From contig CADCXA010000001.1 of assembly GCA_902806565.1 (NCBI GenBank), positions 62,001 to 126,000 on the forward strand: a stretch of 64,000 bases of DNA, read 5' to 3'. Below are positions 45,456 to 55,868 of the stretch, piece by piece. This DNA comes from Hypoxylon rubiginosum. Lineage: Eukaryota; Ascomycota; Sordariomycetes; Xylariales; Hypoxylaceae. The notes beneath the pieces were generated by a model. The model ran no database searches. It worked only from the letters and a program-made list of their open reading frames with translations, and had not been told where the DNA came from. Numbering within the stretch: position 1 is the stretch's first letter; every line of letters begins with the position of its first letter. The position numbers and the translations under genes were made by a program.

Positions 45456-47579
45456 TTAGCCTTTCTTAGGACGCGCCGACTTTTTGTGGCTTGTCTTGTT
45501 CTTCTGTACTCCGCTGTTCTCTGAGTGGGGAGTACCCTTTGGGGACTTCCTAGATTGCCTCGAAGATCTAAGACGAGCCGTTGCCACGTCCTGAGCCAAC
45601 TTCTCCGAATCTGACAGATCTTCCGAATTCGATTGATTCTGCGGCAACGGATTTCCTACCACTTCTGTGTCGCTATTCACATCCATTGCTTCACCCGTCT
45701 TCTTACCCTGTTCCATCCCAGCTACAGCCGAGTGTGGAAAGTGCAATGTAGCTACGGCATCCAACATATCCCTCTCCCTTTCCTTGGCCCACAGGAACAT
45801 GTTAAGGATATACATACGTAGTTTTTTATACTGTTCTCGCTTCGGCAGCAGGAAAAGGTCAACAAGACAGACAACAAAATATTCACCACGGTCTTCATCC
45901 CAGTCCCGCCAGGATACATAAAGCCGCGCCTCGGTACCGTTCGACGCAATGCCAAATGCAGTAGTGGTGGATAATGGAGCATGTCCCTCCTCTTGCAAAT
46001 GCTGGCTAAGTCTCCAAGCAACATTGGAGCAAGTGATGCACCCCATAATGACTTGATTTTGAGCGACAGCCAAAGGCTGGGAAGCATTAGTACCTGAACT
46101 TTTATACTCAACTACCAGGAATGGGAAGTTAAGTGTAGCGTGAACTTCAGCCAACTTGCTCGTGTATTCGGGATACTGAAGTGCTTCGAATTGTGTGGGC
46201 AAATTACCCCATAACGTATCGGGCTTTGGGCAAGGAAGTTTCGCGCTTGCCGAGGGCTTTGATGGAACAGTCTCACGGTAGACAGGCTTGTCGCTAGAAC
46301 ACTTGAAATAAGAACCTGCAAGCTTCTCCGCCATATCGAATAAACAGTAATCGAGAGTTTCCTTCACTTCTATCTCCGTAAGCATGACGCCAGGCCGAAA
46401 CCTCCGCGGCACCTCCGCGGGCGTCGGCCTCACCACGCGGCTCTTGCCCAATTCGTCTGCCTCACGAAACCACTGTTCCCACGCCTGCGGTCCTGTATCC
46501 TTGCATTCTTCATCCACACTTGCGTTCTTCATCCCGGCCAACAATGACCGGATAGATTCGAACTGCTTCGATGTTGGTGGAGGGTACTCAACATGGTGTT
46601 TAATCCTATCAACGACCAGAATAACATCGGCCGGGGCGTCGTGAAATTCGTCGTCAAAGAAGACATTGTTAGGTCCAAGATGATGGACATGAAATTTCGG
46701 GTCGGCAACTAGAGTCACATATTTCTTAACTTCCACTTGCGTCGCAGCGGATCTGATGGATCTCTGAGACTTGCTGGTTTCATCCATTTCGCAGACAGAG
46801 GGAGAGGCCGGGGCGCAGACCGAGGGCGTAGGCGTCCTATGGATGGAATTTGCAGGTGATATCTCGAGGGCTTTATGATCGTCCGGAGCCTCTTCAAGCC
46901 TCTTAGATGAAGAGGGTTCAAGGCTTGTCAATGAAGTACCATTCGCAGAAGCAGTACGATCAATGTCGAAGCTCTCAGCTAGTGTCGACTGGCTATATAA
47001 ATTCTCTTGGTCCGAGTCGAGACGGGTGATCCACGTGGAGATGGTCTTCTGAGTTGACTCAGAAGAAGACGCGTCGTTGGAGACAAGGTCTCGCAAGGAC
47101 GAAGGGGGGGAGTTGTTGGAGGGAATCGGAGTTGGCTGTTGTTGGATAGCCTGAACAAGGATGCGTCAATACAGAACAAACAGTTTGCAGCGATTAGATT
47201 GCTCATACCTTGGTCGACGGCCTCGTCCTTCGAGGCTTGAATGCAGAAGTTTCGTGGTCAAAGATGTTGTTTTCGATGATGGGCTGCGCTGACTTGGACT
47301 CGGTCAACCTAGACTTCTTCGCAGGAGGTGATTCAACCTCGTCGACTGAGCCGAGCTGTCTCTTCGGAGGTAAGTGTGTTCCAAGCGGCGAGAAGGCTGG
47401 GATTTGAGGATCTACTACGAAAATGATAAGAGACATTTCGTGATTGTTGCTAGATTAGAATACATACTTAAATCCGTACAAGCCTGCACGTCAGAGAGAG
47501 CAGGATCTTGGTCTAGGTGGTTAGGAGAGAGGATAGCAAGAGGGAGAGGGCGTCGCTTTTTGGTAATAAATGGAGCCAT
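45456..47579 (-). CDS. Fungal protein with PD-(D/E)XK-like core, paralogue 2
   Basis: Model complement(join(45456..47150, 47209..47414, 47468..47579)), 670 residues. Introns of 53 and 58 bp (donors GTATGTA and GTATGAG, acceptors CGTAG and TTCAG) keep the frame; the first acceptor is ambiguous by 3 bp. The second intron sits exactly where paralogue 1 has its intron (AIQQQPTPIPS against VVRQEPSPIPS). Core features are NNVFFDDEFHD, NFPFLVVEYKSSG (about residue 450), AQNQVIMGCITCSNVAWRLS, TTAFGIASNGTEARLYVSW and YILNMFLWA. The tail GVQKNKTSHKKSARPKKG is basic. The two paralogues differ throughout the disordered N-terminus but conserve the EYK and NQVIMG motifs, as expected if these are active-site residues. 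Nuclease activity is inferred, not shown. Confidence 0.7.
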
Positions 47580-48539
47580 CGTAGTATATTTGGCGATATT
47601 TTCGAAAGGCCGGGGTAAGATGTTGCCTGCCGTATATAAATGATATGTTACAAGCAGCGCAGCGAGGCGTTGTTAACAACATCACGGACTCCATTGTCGT
47701 TGAGCAGAGATTCGATACTTCGGGAGGCTCTTTGGGGGATATTTCCTACATTACCGAACCAATCAAGTAGCGAGAATCTAGCAAAGGTGGAGTAAAACAA
47801 CCAGTCGAGCATGTAACAATGGTAAAGGAGAAGATAGGGTATAGTAGCGCCGTTTATAATATCAGACAACAAGGCCCGAGATGAGGCTAAGCGAGCTAAT
47901 TTAATTGGTGGTCATGTAAGTTATATAGAATCAGCGAGAAACAAATGACGAGCTTCAGCTTCCTTCCAGACCATATCGCCAATCAGCAGCTGCAGATCCT
48001 TGGGTGATTGCAGGAGTTGCATGAGTCACAGGGCGCAACCTAAGGCACAGCCATTCTCGGCTCTCGTGAAGTCTTCAGTACCTAGGTACCTATATAGGTA
48101 AAGCTCGGGTAATAGAACATTACTAATCCATTAATAGTCTGATATAGGATACTAATCTATATCCGGATATATCCGCCTTCTCAGAATACGCCATCCTTCG
48201 AAATTTTGACCGAGTGAATTTATATTTTTTTCCACTATTAGGAAATTAGTAGTCAACCATGTTGTCTTGGCTTTCGCATGTCGAGGCGGGAAAGTGGCGT
48301 CGTCCCTTCTCATGGGTGCTTCATCTTTCACGCCACTCTATTCGGAAAGCTACGTACCCAGCCTTTACATTTTATAAGAATTCCAATGGGAAAACAAATG
48401 TATTTCAACCTAGTACTATCCTCACCCTCACTAGATTTAATTTCAGCTTACCATAAACAACTCTTCCTATCATCTCCATTATTGTTATTGCGGTTATACT
48501 ACTGATTCCTCAAAGCGACTTGAGGTAATACCTGGCCAG
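47580..48539. other. Upstream region of paralogue 2, then empty spacer
   Basis: 47640-47790 resembles the upstream region of paralogue 1 (see 27990-28160). A TACCTAGGTACCTATATAGG cluster is at 48082-48101. The frames at 48259-48505 have no motif. Confidence 0.4.
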
Positions 48540-48559
48540 GGGGGTAAGGGTAATAACCC

Positions 48560-49035
48560 CTGTCAATCTCAGCAATAGTTTAGCAATGGTTCAGCAACGG
48601 CTCAGCAACGGCTCAGCAACGGCTCAGCAACGGTCCGTGCTCAACAGTCAAAAAATTAAATCTACAAGTCCTACAATTGTTTTCTCATGAAAAAAATCTA
48701 ACAACTTAGCAGTCCAGCAGGCAAACTATTTATTTGCAACTTTATAATCACGTTACATACGTTTTCAACGCTAAAGACATATTCGAGATTGATGCCATAG
48801 TTCCTATTAAACTAGATCAGTACTAAAGCAACGTTATTGACAAAGTAAACATGCCAGCTCCCTTCAGTATGTACAATAGTGCTTACTATCTTCCAAAGGA
48901 AGTATTAACGTAGCAATTAGATTCAGTAGCTATCTTAGCTGCTCAGAACCCCCATCCGCAGTACGGGTATTTTCACGGTACGTTGGCCCCACTGAGCCGT
49001 TGCTGAGCCGTTGTTCAGCAACGGCTCAGCCTTGG
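48560..49035 (+). repeat. Left arm of element B: CAACGGCTCAG short repeats
   Basis: Four tandem copies of GGCTCAGCAAC at 48598-48634, preceded by diverged copies (TTTAGCAATGGTTCAGCAAC). At 48990-49030 the same word occurs in both orientations (TGAGCCGTTGCTGAGCCG, then GTTCAGCAACGGCTCAGCC) and can form a hairpin. Related words continue in the introns (49525-49560, 49745-49795) and even in the coding sequence (50180-50225, 50865-50915). Confidence 0.8.
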
Positions 49036-49077
49036 GCCTGGTGCGACTAACGGAAATAGGCCCTGTTCCGAATCAAA

Positions 49078-51081
49078 ATGTCACTGGATGGGTTCCCGCA
49101 GGTTAGTCTTTGTCCGATCACTGCTTAACCGCAGCTGACACGTCGTTTAGAGCAGGAAGAGCGTGTCAAAGAGGGTCGCGGGCTCCTAGGCGTGACTGCG
49201 GATCAGAATGCCAGTAAGCATCTTGAAAATACAGCGATAGGTAGGATACTAAGTGCTATAGAGTCTCCCAATCCCCGAGTCTTGGTCTCCAAGTTCAATG
49301 GTGGCATGTGAGTAAATATACCACCTACCCAGCGCTTGATATCTGATGGATTACAAGATGTATGACCGAGACTGCGCCCGGATCCGATGTCATGTGTGGA
49401 ATCGTCTTCGAAGAAAGAGGAAGCGTTTGTATACCACATATCTTTGGTGGATTTTCGGCTAATAACCCTAGTACTGGAGACATCAGCGCGTCTTCCACGT
49501 CGGAGCAGGTACACAGCAAGCACTGAACCGTGGCTTAACAACGGTTTAATAACGACTAACACTATTCAGTAAACTCGCCTCGTGCGGTCTCTATCCAGCC
49601 CCAAGAAGCCACTGCCGGAGACCTGTAAGCTGCTATTCTGGAAGCCAGCGAACGAGGTATTAATTAGATAATATAGTGCTATGCGCAAATTCGTTCTCAC
49701 TGGAGCCTGGCGCAATGCGCAATTTCTTCACGAACCTGGGTAAGACATGGTTGACCTGTTGTTGAGCTCTTGCTTAACCATTGTTCAGTATGGCTAACCA
49801 GTATTGAATACCTATGTAGTTACGGTCCACGGAATGCCTCGATTTCTAAGATCAGCCAGATCGCAGACCAGTACGAGGCTAGGGCGTAAGTCAATCTCCA
49901 CCAACAATCCTGTATCAAGTAGCTAACCGATTAGACTTACAGATAAGACCTTTGCAGAGCAGTGGGGACAGGACTTTCATCGCGAGGTAAGTCCAACGCG
50001 TTCAAAATGTACAATGCCTTACACATATCCAAAGAGTCATAGACCCATTGCTCGAACGTCCAAAAAGCGGCGCCTGTCGCCTTATCCAAAAGAAGATGAG
50101 GTGAAGGTTGATGAGGAAAAAGAGGAAAAAGAGGGTAAGGAAGGCTTGCTGGCGCCCGTCCGGGTATCGGAGTTTCAGACCCAGGCTCAACCGGCGTTGA
50201 ACAACTGCTCAACCGTGGCTGACCGGTGTATTAATCTTGCCGATTTGACGTATGACCCGGGATCAACCTGGACGACGATCAACAATAGATTCCATCAGCC
50301 TGAACCAACTAACCCTCTACTCCCATCCCTCGTTCATCCGCCGCTTCGAGAGTCATCGTTACCTCCACGTGCGGATCCGAGCAGTGTTGATCTATCCTGT
50401 AACCACAACCGCATGTTTATGGAAAGCCAAGACGAGTCCGACCCGCCCACTCATCGACCGATCGAGTATACAGAGGCCCTTGGAGGGCTCGGCGACGGAA
50501 ACAAAGGTAGTGAGCCTAGAGACCAGTCGAAACATGGCGACGACAATCAATCTTCTTCTAGCTCATCACCTCTGTCATCTCCACCAGAGCTCGGGAACGA
50601 TGACGAGATTGATGAAATCGAGACTCACGCCAGCGGGGATAGGGACGGCGAGCCTGACAGTGGCTCTCAAGCTGGTGTAGACGGTAATGCGTCTACCAGA
50701 GGTGTGGATGGCGGGTCAACCGTCGTTCAACAAGAGCTCGGGAACGATGACGAGATTGATGAAATCGAGACTCACGCCAGCGGGGATAGGGACGGCGAGC
50801 CTGACAGTGGCTCTCAAGCTGGTGTAGACGGTAATGCGTCTACCAGAGGTGTGGATGGCGGGTCAACCGTCGTTCAACAACTGTTGAGCAATGGCTTAGC
50901 AACGGCTCACTTGCACTCGACGGCCGTTATTAAGCCGCCAAAGAGGAAGAGAAAGGTCATACCTCCGCCACCTAGCCAACGGCAAGTTACTAGAAACCAG
51001 GCTATAAATATGGGTGCCATCACTCCCGATTCGGGTACGAGATACACCCTACGGAAACAGAGACAGACAAAAGGTTCATAG
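49078..51081 (+). CDS. Element B gene: multi-exon protein of an unrecognised family
   Basis: Recognisable exons: 49078-49101 (MSLDGFPQ), 49135-49307 (ending SPNPRVLVSKFNGGM), about 49575-49624 (SPRAVSIQPQEATAGDL), about 49678-49740 (MRKFVLTGAWRNAQFLHEPG), about 49818-49887 (IADQYEARA), about 49940-49984 (FAEQWGQDFHRE), and a last exon ending at the stop 51081. Not all splice sites can be fixed by eye; one more exon probably lies at about 49425-49508. The last exon (open from 50014) is disordered and acidic, with a KRKRKVIPPPP-type basic patch, and ends in RQVTRNQAINM...RYTLRKQRQ, matching the end of the element A gene. The six conserved blocks occur in the same order in element A, so the gene structure is shared. 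Surrounded by and partly built from short repeats. No known domain is recognised. It may be the protein of a DNA transposon or a captured gene. Confidence 0.55.
50587..50880 (+). repeat. Perfect 147-bp tandem duplication in the element B gene
   Basis: 50587-50733 and 50734-50880 are identical base for base by eye. The unit encodes 49 acidic residues (ELGNDDEIDEIETHAS...GGSTVVQQ) and keeps the frame. Zero divergence indicates a very recent duplication. Confidence 0.95.
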
Positions 51082-51174
51082 ATACCCTACGTAAATTTAG
51101 CTTTATATTTATGCTTCTTTAAACTAATAGTCGATCTTAAATGATTCTTAAGTCTATCTTTATAAGTTCTAGTA

Positions 51175-51390
51175 TTGGTGTACGTCCGTATTAAGAGTAT
51201 TTACAAGTCCGAGAGTTATAAAATATATTAAAATGCTTAATTTCATATCGCTTTTACTTATTAAATAGTTTAAAGTATTTATTAATTGGTGTGGCTGTGT
51301 TATGATTTCCTGTTTATAGTTTAGCGTATTTAGTTTTTCGATTTTGGCTAAGATGTATGAATGGTCCACCCTACTTGGCGTGGGGTAAGT
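51175..51390 (-). repeat. Dispersed repeat with U2-like core word, copy 2
   Basis: Reverse-oriented partner of 16440-16525. The block GTTTTTCGATTTTGGCTAAG at about 51331-51350 and the flanking ATGTATGAATGGTCC match it closely, and TGTGGCTGTG at 51290 matches the second shared word. No transposase lies beside this copy. The 13-nt word TTTTGGCTAAGAT equals part of the 5' end of U2 snRNA, most likely by chance. Confidence 0.5.
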
Positions 51391-52144
51391 AAGCGGGTAG
51401 CATAAGGCTAAAAATAGGAACAACACTAGCTTGTACAGGCTTGGATTAACTACCTCTAAGCACTGCTATCACCTCCCCCCGGCTATCCCCACCATCTTCA
51501 GTCAAGCGAAGAAATCATAGTACAGTCTTAGCAAGCAAACCGTCTAACAAATTGACGTAGAAGCAGGGATATCATAGGAAATAAATAACGTTTCGTGAAG
51601 GGTGCGAGGTGCATAGCGAGACGATTCTAATTGCCACCCTCTTTTTATTTCATTGGTACTGCCATCGATCGGCCAATCAAATACTTAGAATAGCCCCTCA
51701 CTTTTTGACCTAGGTCTAGAAACAATGCAAATGGTATTTGTAAGCGGTGGTGGAAGAGATCAATTGCATCTATGAAGAATTCATTAGACGTGCGTTGAGG
51801 TGTGGCTAGCCAATCAGAACCGGACTCATCTGTAGCGTAAAGGAAGCTCGCGATAGTATCCCCCCGGCCGAAGGACGGGTCACGTAGCTAGTTGAGAAAA
51901 CCACAAGAAGAATGCACCTTAGAGCAGGCTCCCTCCAATGATCGAGTTGATTGCAGGACAGAGGTACATTGGTCTAGTCTATGAACGGATATACAAAGTT
52001 ACCTAGTTGTTCATAAATCTTGCCCATCTCCAAGCATCCTCTATCCCCCGAGGCGTCCATCCGAATTCATCCTGCATCAACCAATTTACTTTTGCCTCCA
52101 AAATGGAATAGCTAAGCCCTCGAAACGTACGGTGCGTACCGATT
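51391..52144. other. Intergenic
   Basis: No gene supported on the plus strand. The minus frame 52003-52290 (WLMQDEFGWTPRGIEDAWRW) looks somewhat coding but overlaps the zinc-knuckle remnant and has no partner. Confidence 0.35.
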
Positions 52145-52960
52145 ATGCAAAGCGGCCCTGCGACGAGCTCTCCAGTGGACTCTGACGCGCCGTACCCGAC
52201 CACGCAGCCGCTTACGAGATCTAGCCACTCCTTGCAAAATGATACGGTACGATCGAGTCCACCAGTCACGCGACGACTAGAGAGGCTCAATCGCCAAATT
52301 GAGATAGGTGCAGATGAGGTAATGGTAGAACCTCTACCACCCTACTCGAGGTTGCCTCTCCCTTCCGCCCAAATCACCGGGTCTCCGGGTCCAGCGCACG
52401 GCGAAGGCGCTCCAGAACATTCGTCTGCCAAAACCTCCGATGCATGACTCCAGGTGCTGCGCCAACTGCGACCGTGTTGGACACGACCTATCGATCTGCG
52501 TCGGCCCTCCGGCACCTGACGGCGCGATTCACGGCCGCCCCTGCTGTAATACGACCGTCCACTTATTCGACTCTTGCCCGCGAACCCGTATAATAAACGC
52601 AGATCTAGTCTACTGCTGCCTTGTGCTTCTGAGAGGGCGCCGTCCACCGATTAGCACGAAGCAGGATTATCTCCAGATGGCTGTCGACAGGCCCCCGTCC
52701 GAATTCTATCCGTGTACGCGAACATATTCAAGAGCCGTCGACCCTTCCACGGTCCCAAAGTTTGACTATTCGCCTGACAATCCTCGAGACCTACCCTCAG
52801 ATCCCGCGACATCATCCCAGGCCGCGATCTGGCAGAGCCTAGACTACGCCGTAAAGCGCCCTTTTACCGCCAGCCAGCCCCAATATCTGAGCAGTGTGTA
52901 TCGAGACGGCATCGATCAAAGAAATAGGAACGGCACCGATCGACGAAGACACTCTATTCG
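52145..52960 (+). pseudogene. Third zinc-knuckle gene, degraded
   Basis: The frame 52145-52447 ends in TGA and overlaps the frame beginning at 52440 by a few bases. The second frame encodes one good knuckle, CANCDRVGHDLSIC, and then a damaged one where the first Cys is Arg (GRPCCNTTVHLFDSC against GCYRCNTMRHTIDTC in paralogue 2). A remnant of the block after the knuckles (RRPPISTKQDYLQMAVD against QPLRSRQGWNRLALMF) follows. The frame then runs into the LTR fragment at 52965 and stops at 53093 inside it. I infer a decayed paralogue, truncated or fused by the LTR. Confidence 0.6.
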
Positions 52961-52964
52961 TCTA

Positions 52965-53240
52965 GTAGTAGCGACTCATCTAATTAGCAAGACTCTGCTG
53001 TGTTGCATGAAGAGCTATGAATCTAGGGGGCTACCAAGTCCCATGTGTATACGGGAGGTCAGGACAAAGGGACCTATTCGACAAGAGGCCTAACCCCCAA
53101 GTTCATCCCTTTCTTCGTACCAATAGGCCCGCGACCCATACCCAAGCTCCTTAGCCTCCTATTCTGGCCATGAGGGTCCCGTGACTCCTATCTAGGCCAT
53201 AAGGGTGCCAACAGGTCCATAGCCCTACTTAGGCAATGAA
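52965..53240 (+). mobile_element. LTR family L copy, 3'-truncated
   Basis: TGTGTTGCATGAAGAGCTAT, GGGGGCTACCAAGTC, AAAGGGACCTATTCG, CCCAAGTTCATCCCTTTCTT, ATTCTGGCCATGAGGGTCCC and AACAGGTCCATAGCC follow 36045-36342 in order. The 5' boundary is uncertain and the final TGACA is missing. Confidence 0.65.
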
Positions 53241-53814
53241 CACCCCTTCACTCGGTGGTGCAGCGTCCCCCTTATAGTTTAGATTAATATACTCGTACTT
53301 CTCGTACATTCCCGTTTAAATTCATATTCTGTGACTTAGTTTGCAACGTGTGTCAAGTAATGCCATGTCCCTTTGAAAAGTTCGAATCGTATAAGGGTTG
53401 CGTAGAGTTCTCAGTCTTACCCATAACATAAAGAGGGTTTGCACGGGCTGCGAAAAGTCGGCAGCTCTCTTACTGAATTTTCGCCATGCCTATACGTCTT
53501 CAGTTTCTCTACGGTTCACGGTGCAGGGTGCAATGAGCGAGAACTACGAAAATTAATCAATTAAGCTACGCAAATTAGCTACCTAGGTAGTTATTGATGG
53601 TGCTGACGCAAAGGACGACGCCGTAATTACCGGCAAGCAACTTCTCCTTAATCCTGTGACAGGTGCCATGTTGTATGAAACGGCTTACCCCTTAGCTTGG
53701 GGCTGGCTTATATCTCGTCTTCAGAACATCTGACCCCTTTTACTGCAATAAGCTGAGGATGAATCGCGTGGGGATTTTGGTCAGCCAGTCCACGCGACGG
53801 TCCGTCTTCTAAGC
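53241..53814. other. Intergenic
   Basis: No gene recognised. ACCTAGGTAG at 53581. Confidence 0.35.
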
Positions 53815-55800
53815 CCCAGCCAAGATGGGTACAGGCGTGAAGGCGAACATCATATTGTTGTCCGAGTTCGCGTCACTCTCGAATCGTCCACGGATCATTT
53901 GCGATGAAAATTTTCGTGTTTCCACCGGCTGATACGACGTGAGGTCGACGACGGTCGTCTTGTCGCCGGCGCGATAAAACTAGACGATCTGATACAACCA
54001 GAATTCATCATATTCAAGTTCACGGTGTAAACTTCTGCAGCTAGCAGTCCTGTCTCTTGAATGAGGTCCTGGGAGGGTCCCAGACCGAAGCTAGACTCCA
54101 GCATCTGGGTCAGAGCGGACTGGAAAGATATGTCGTCGATGGTGGCTGCATATTGGTTTTCCTCGTGTTAGCCACCTTCATTGACCTTGACGGCTGAATC
54201 TTCCTGCGAGAGAAAGAGGCTGACTCTTATCCAGACGTCGCCGTGGTCGAATTCTTGGGCGCTCATGCCTCAGCAGTCCGCCGATATTATGTCCAGGGCT
54301 TCCATTGCGGTCTTGTCGCTCGAATCGTGCTCGAGATTCTGGAGAGCTTCCCCGATGTGCTCGGGGTACGTTATGCTGTACGAGCCTGTATCTATCAATA
54401 CTGATCAGTACCCTCTTTGTTCGGATCCGACGTCTTGGATTCCCGCCACGAAGTACGCGAGGGGAACCTTCCTATCTTGGTTCGGCTGTTGCGCGGACCC
54501 ATTATCCAGTAGCTCCAACGTCCGCTAGGTGCGAGACCCGTTTAGTGTCGGTCTTTCGACGAGATATTCCGGGCGGTGGAAGCAGTCCATATTGATGAGC
54601 CTACGCCACATCTCCTGCTGTCGGCCATAGCGGGTAGGGATACAAGGACTTCGTCGTCGACGTACTCGAGGCACCGATCGGGCCACGGAGCGCAGAGCTA
54701 GAGCGAGAGGCGCATGGTTTCGCTTCCATATGCTGGTGCGTGTGGTGCTAGCTTCCAGCTGTCGAAATGCGCGTCTGTGCCAGGATCGCTTTGGATCCCG
54801 GCGGCGCAGTAGAAATCCACATCAATGAGGCATACGCCAGCGAACCGGACTTAGGCGCGTATGAGTGCTCCATTAGGAGATCAATCCTCGCCATGGAAGC
54901 TTCCGTTTGTGCGAATTGGCCGGTGGATACGTCGAATGCCACGCGTTTGTGCGCGGCGCTGGGAGATATAATCGCCGTAATTCTCGGGATATGCAGGACT
55001 ACGGGGAAACCTGTTTCGATGCTGACGATCTTGGGCTTCATATATAGAAGTATCTCGAATAGATCTAAGAGAGTCGTCTTCTCGTTGATGTGGAGTCACT
55101 CTATATTGTTCTCTCGACATATATTCCTAAGATCATTAATTAGGTCGCGGTCGCCGAACCTATCGTACTCAGAAAGATGATAATGAACGGGGATATCTTA
55201 ATGGCAGACGATATGGAAAAGTCAAGATTATGCATGTTTACTATCATATCCCGGTTGTCGTTGATATTCGTTGTCGAGCTGAAAAATTTATTGTTGACCA
55301 TGTGTTAGTACTGCGCGACGTCCTCCTTTGTGCTCGCCTTGATACACTTTACTAATTCGCAGATGGTGTCTGTCGGGAGAGGTGCGAGTTTAAGTGGGAG
55401 GTCTTGCGTCGAAAGCGAGTTCGAAGAGTCAGGAGCATCGTTCCCGCCACCATGGGCCATGACGATATGCGGCATCGAGCCTGAAGGTGATTCTCTGAAC
55501 CGGCGAACGATAAAACGTGGCCATCGTGATGAGCGGAAGCTTGGTATCGTCTACGTCGGACAGGCAACCGCGGCACCAGAGCGCCAGCTCGGAAAGGAGG
55601 AGTTCGCCATCGGCTGTTGGCGCCAAGTCGAGGTCGAGTAGTAGCACTACGCGTTCCGGCAGGACATGGTCGAGGGCATCATCGCGGAGGGCCTCTCGCA
55701 GTTCGTGGATTGTCGCGATGTAGAGCTTCGGGTCGATGAAACTTTCCAATCCGATGTGAGGGGTCCCTTTTAGTTTAGGCACGGAGGAAACGCATTCACA
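53815..55800 (-). pseudogene. Degenerate DEAH-helicase-like gene, second copy, broken
   Basis: Pieces match the 798-residue protein of 8502-10898 in order. LPERVVLLLDLDLAPTADGE and LPLITMATF at about 55530-55700 correspond to residues 133-185. PKIVSIETGFPVVLHIPRI...VAFDVSTGQF at about 54880-55035 corresponds to 355-395. WLYQIV followed by a stop and FYRAGDKTTVVDLTSYQP at about 53930-53990 corresponds to the C-terminus. The P-loop-containing N-terminus is missing, the frame changes several times and in-frame stops are present. It is transcriptionally convergent with the zinc-knuckle remnant at 52145. Confidence 0.75.
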
Positions 55801-55868
55801 TGTCATCATACAGCATGTCACGGTAATAAGAGAAGAATAAAGGTATTCAATTCGTCATTGGAACTAAT

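Noticed and set aside
52003..52290. Minus frame with WLMQDEFGWTPRGIEDAWRW
   Set aside because: Composition is protein-like, but it overlaps the zinc-knuckle remnant and has no partner exon or paralogue; left as unexplained.
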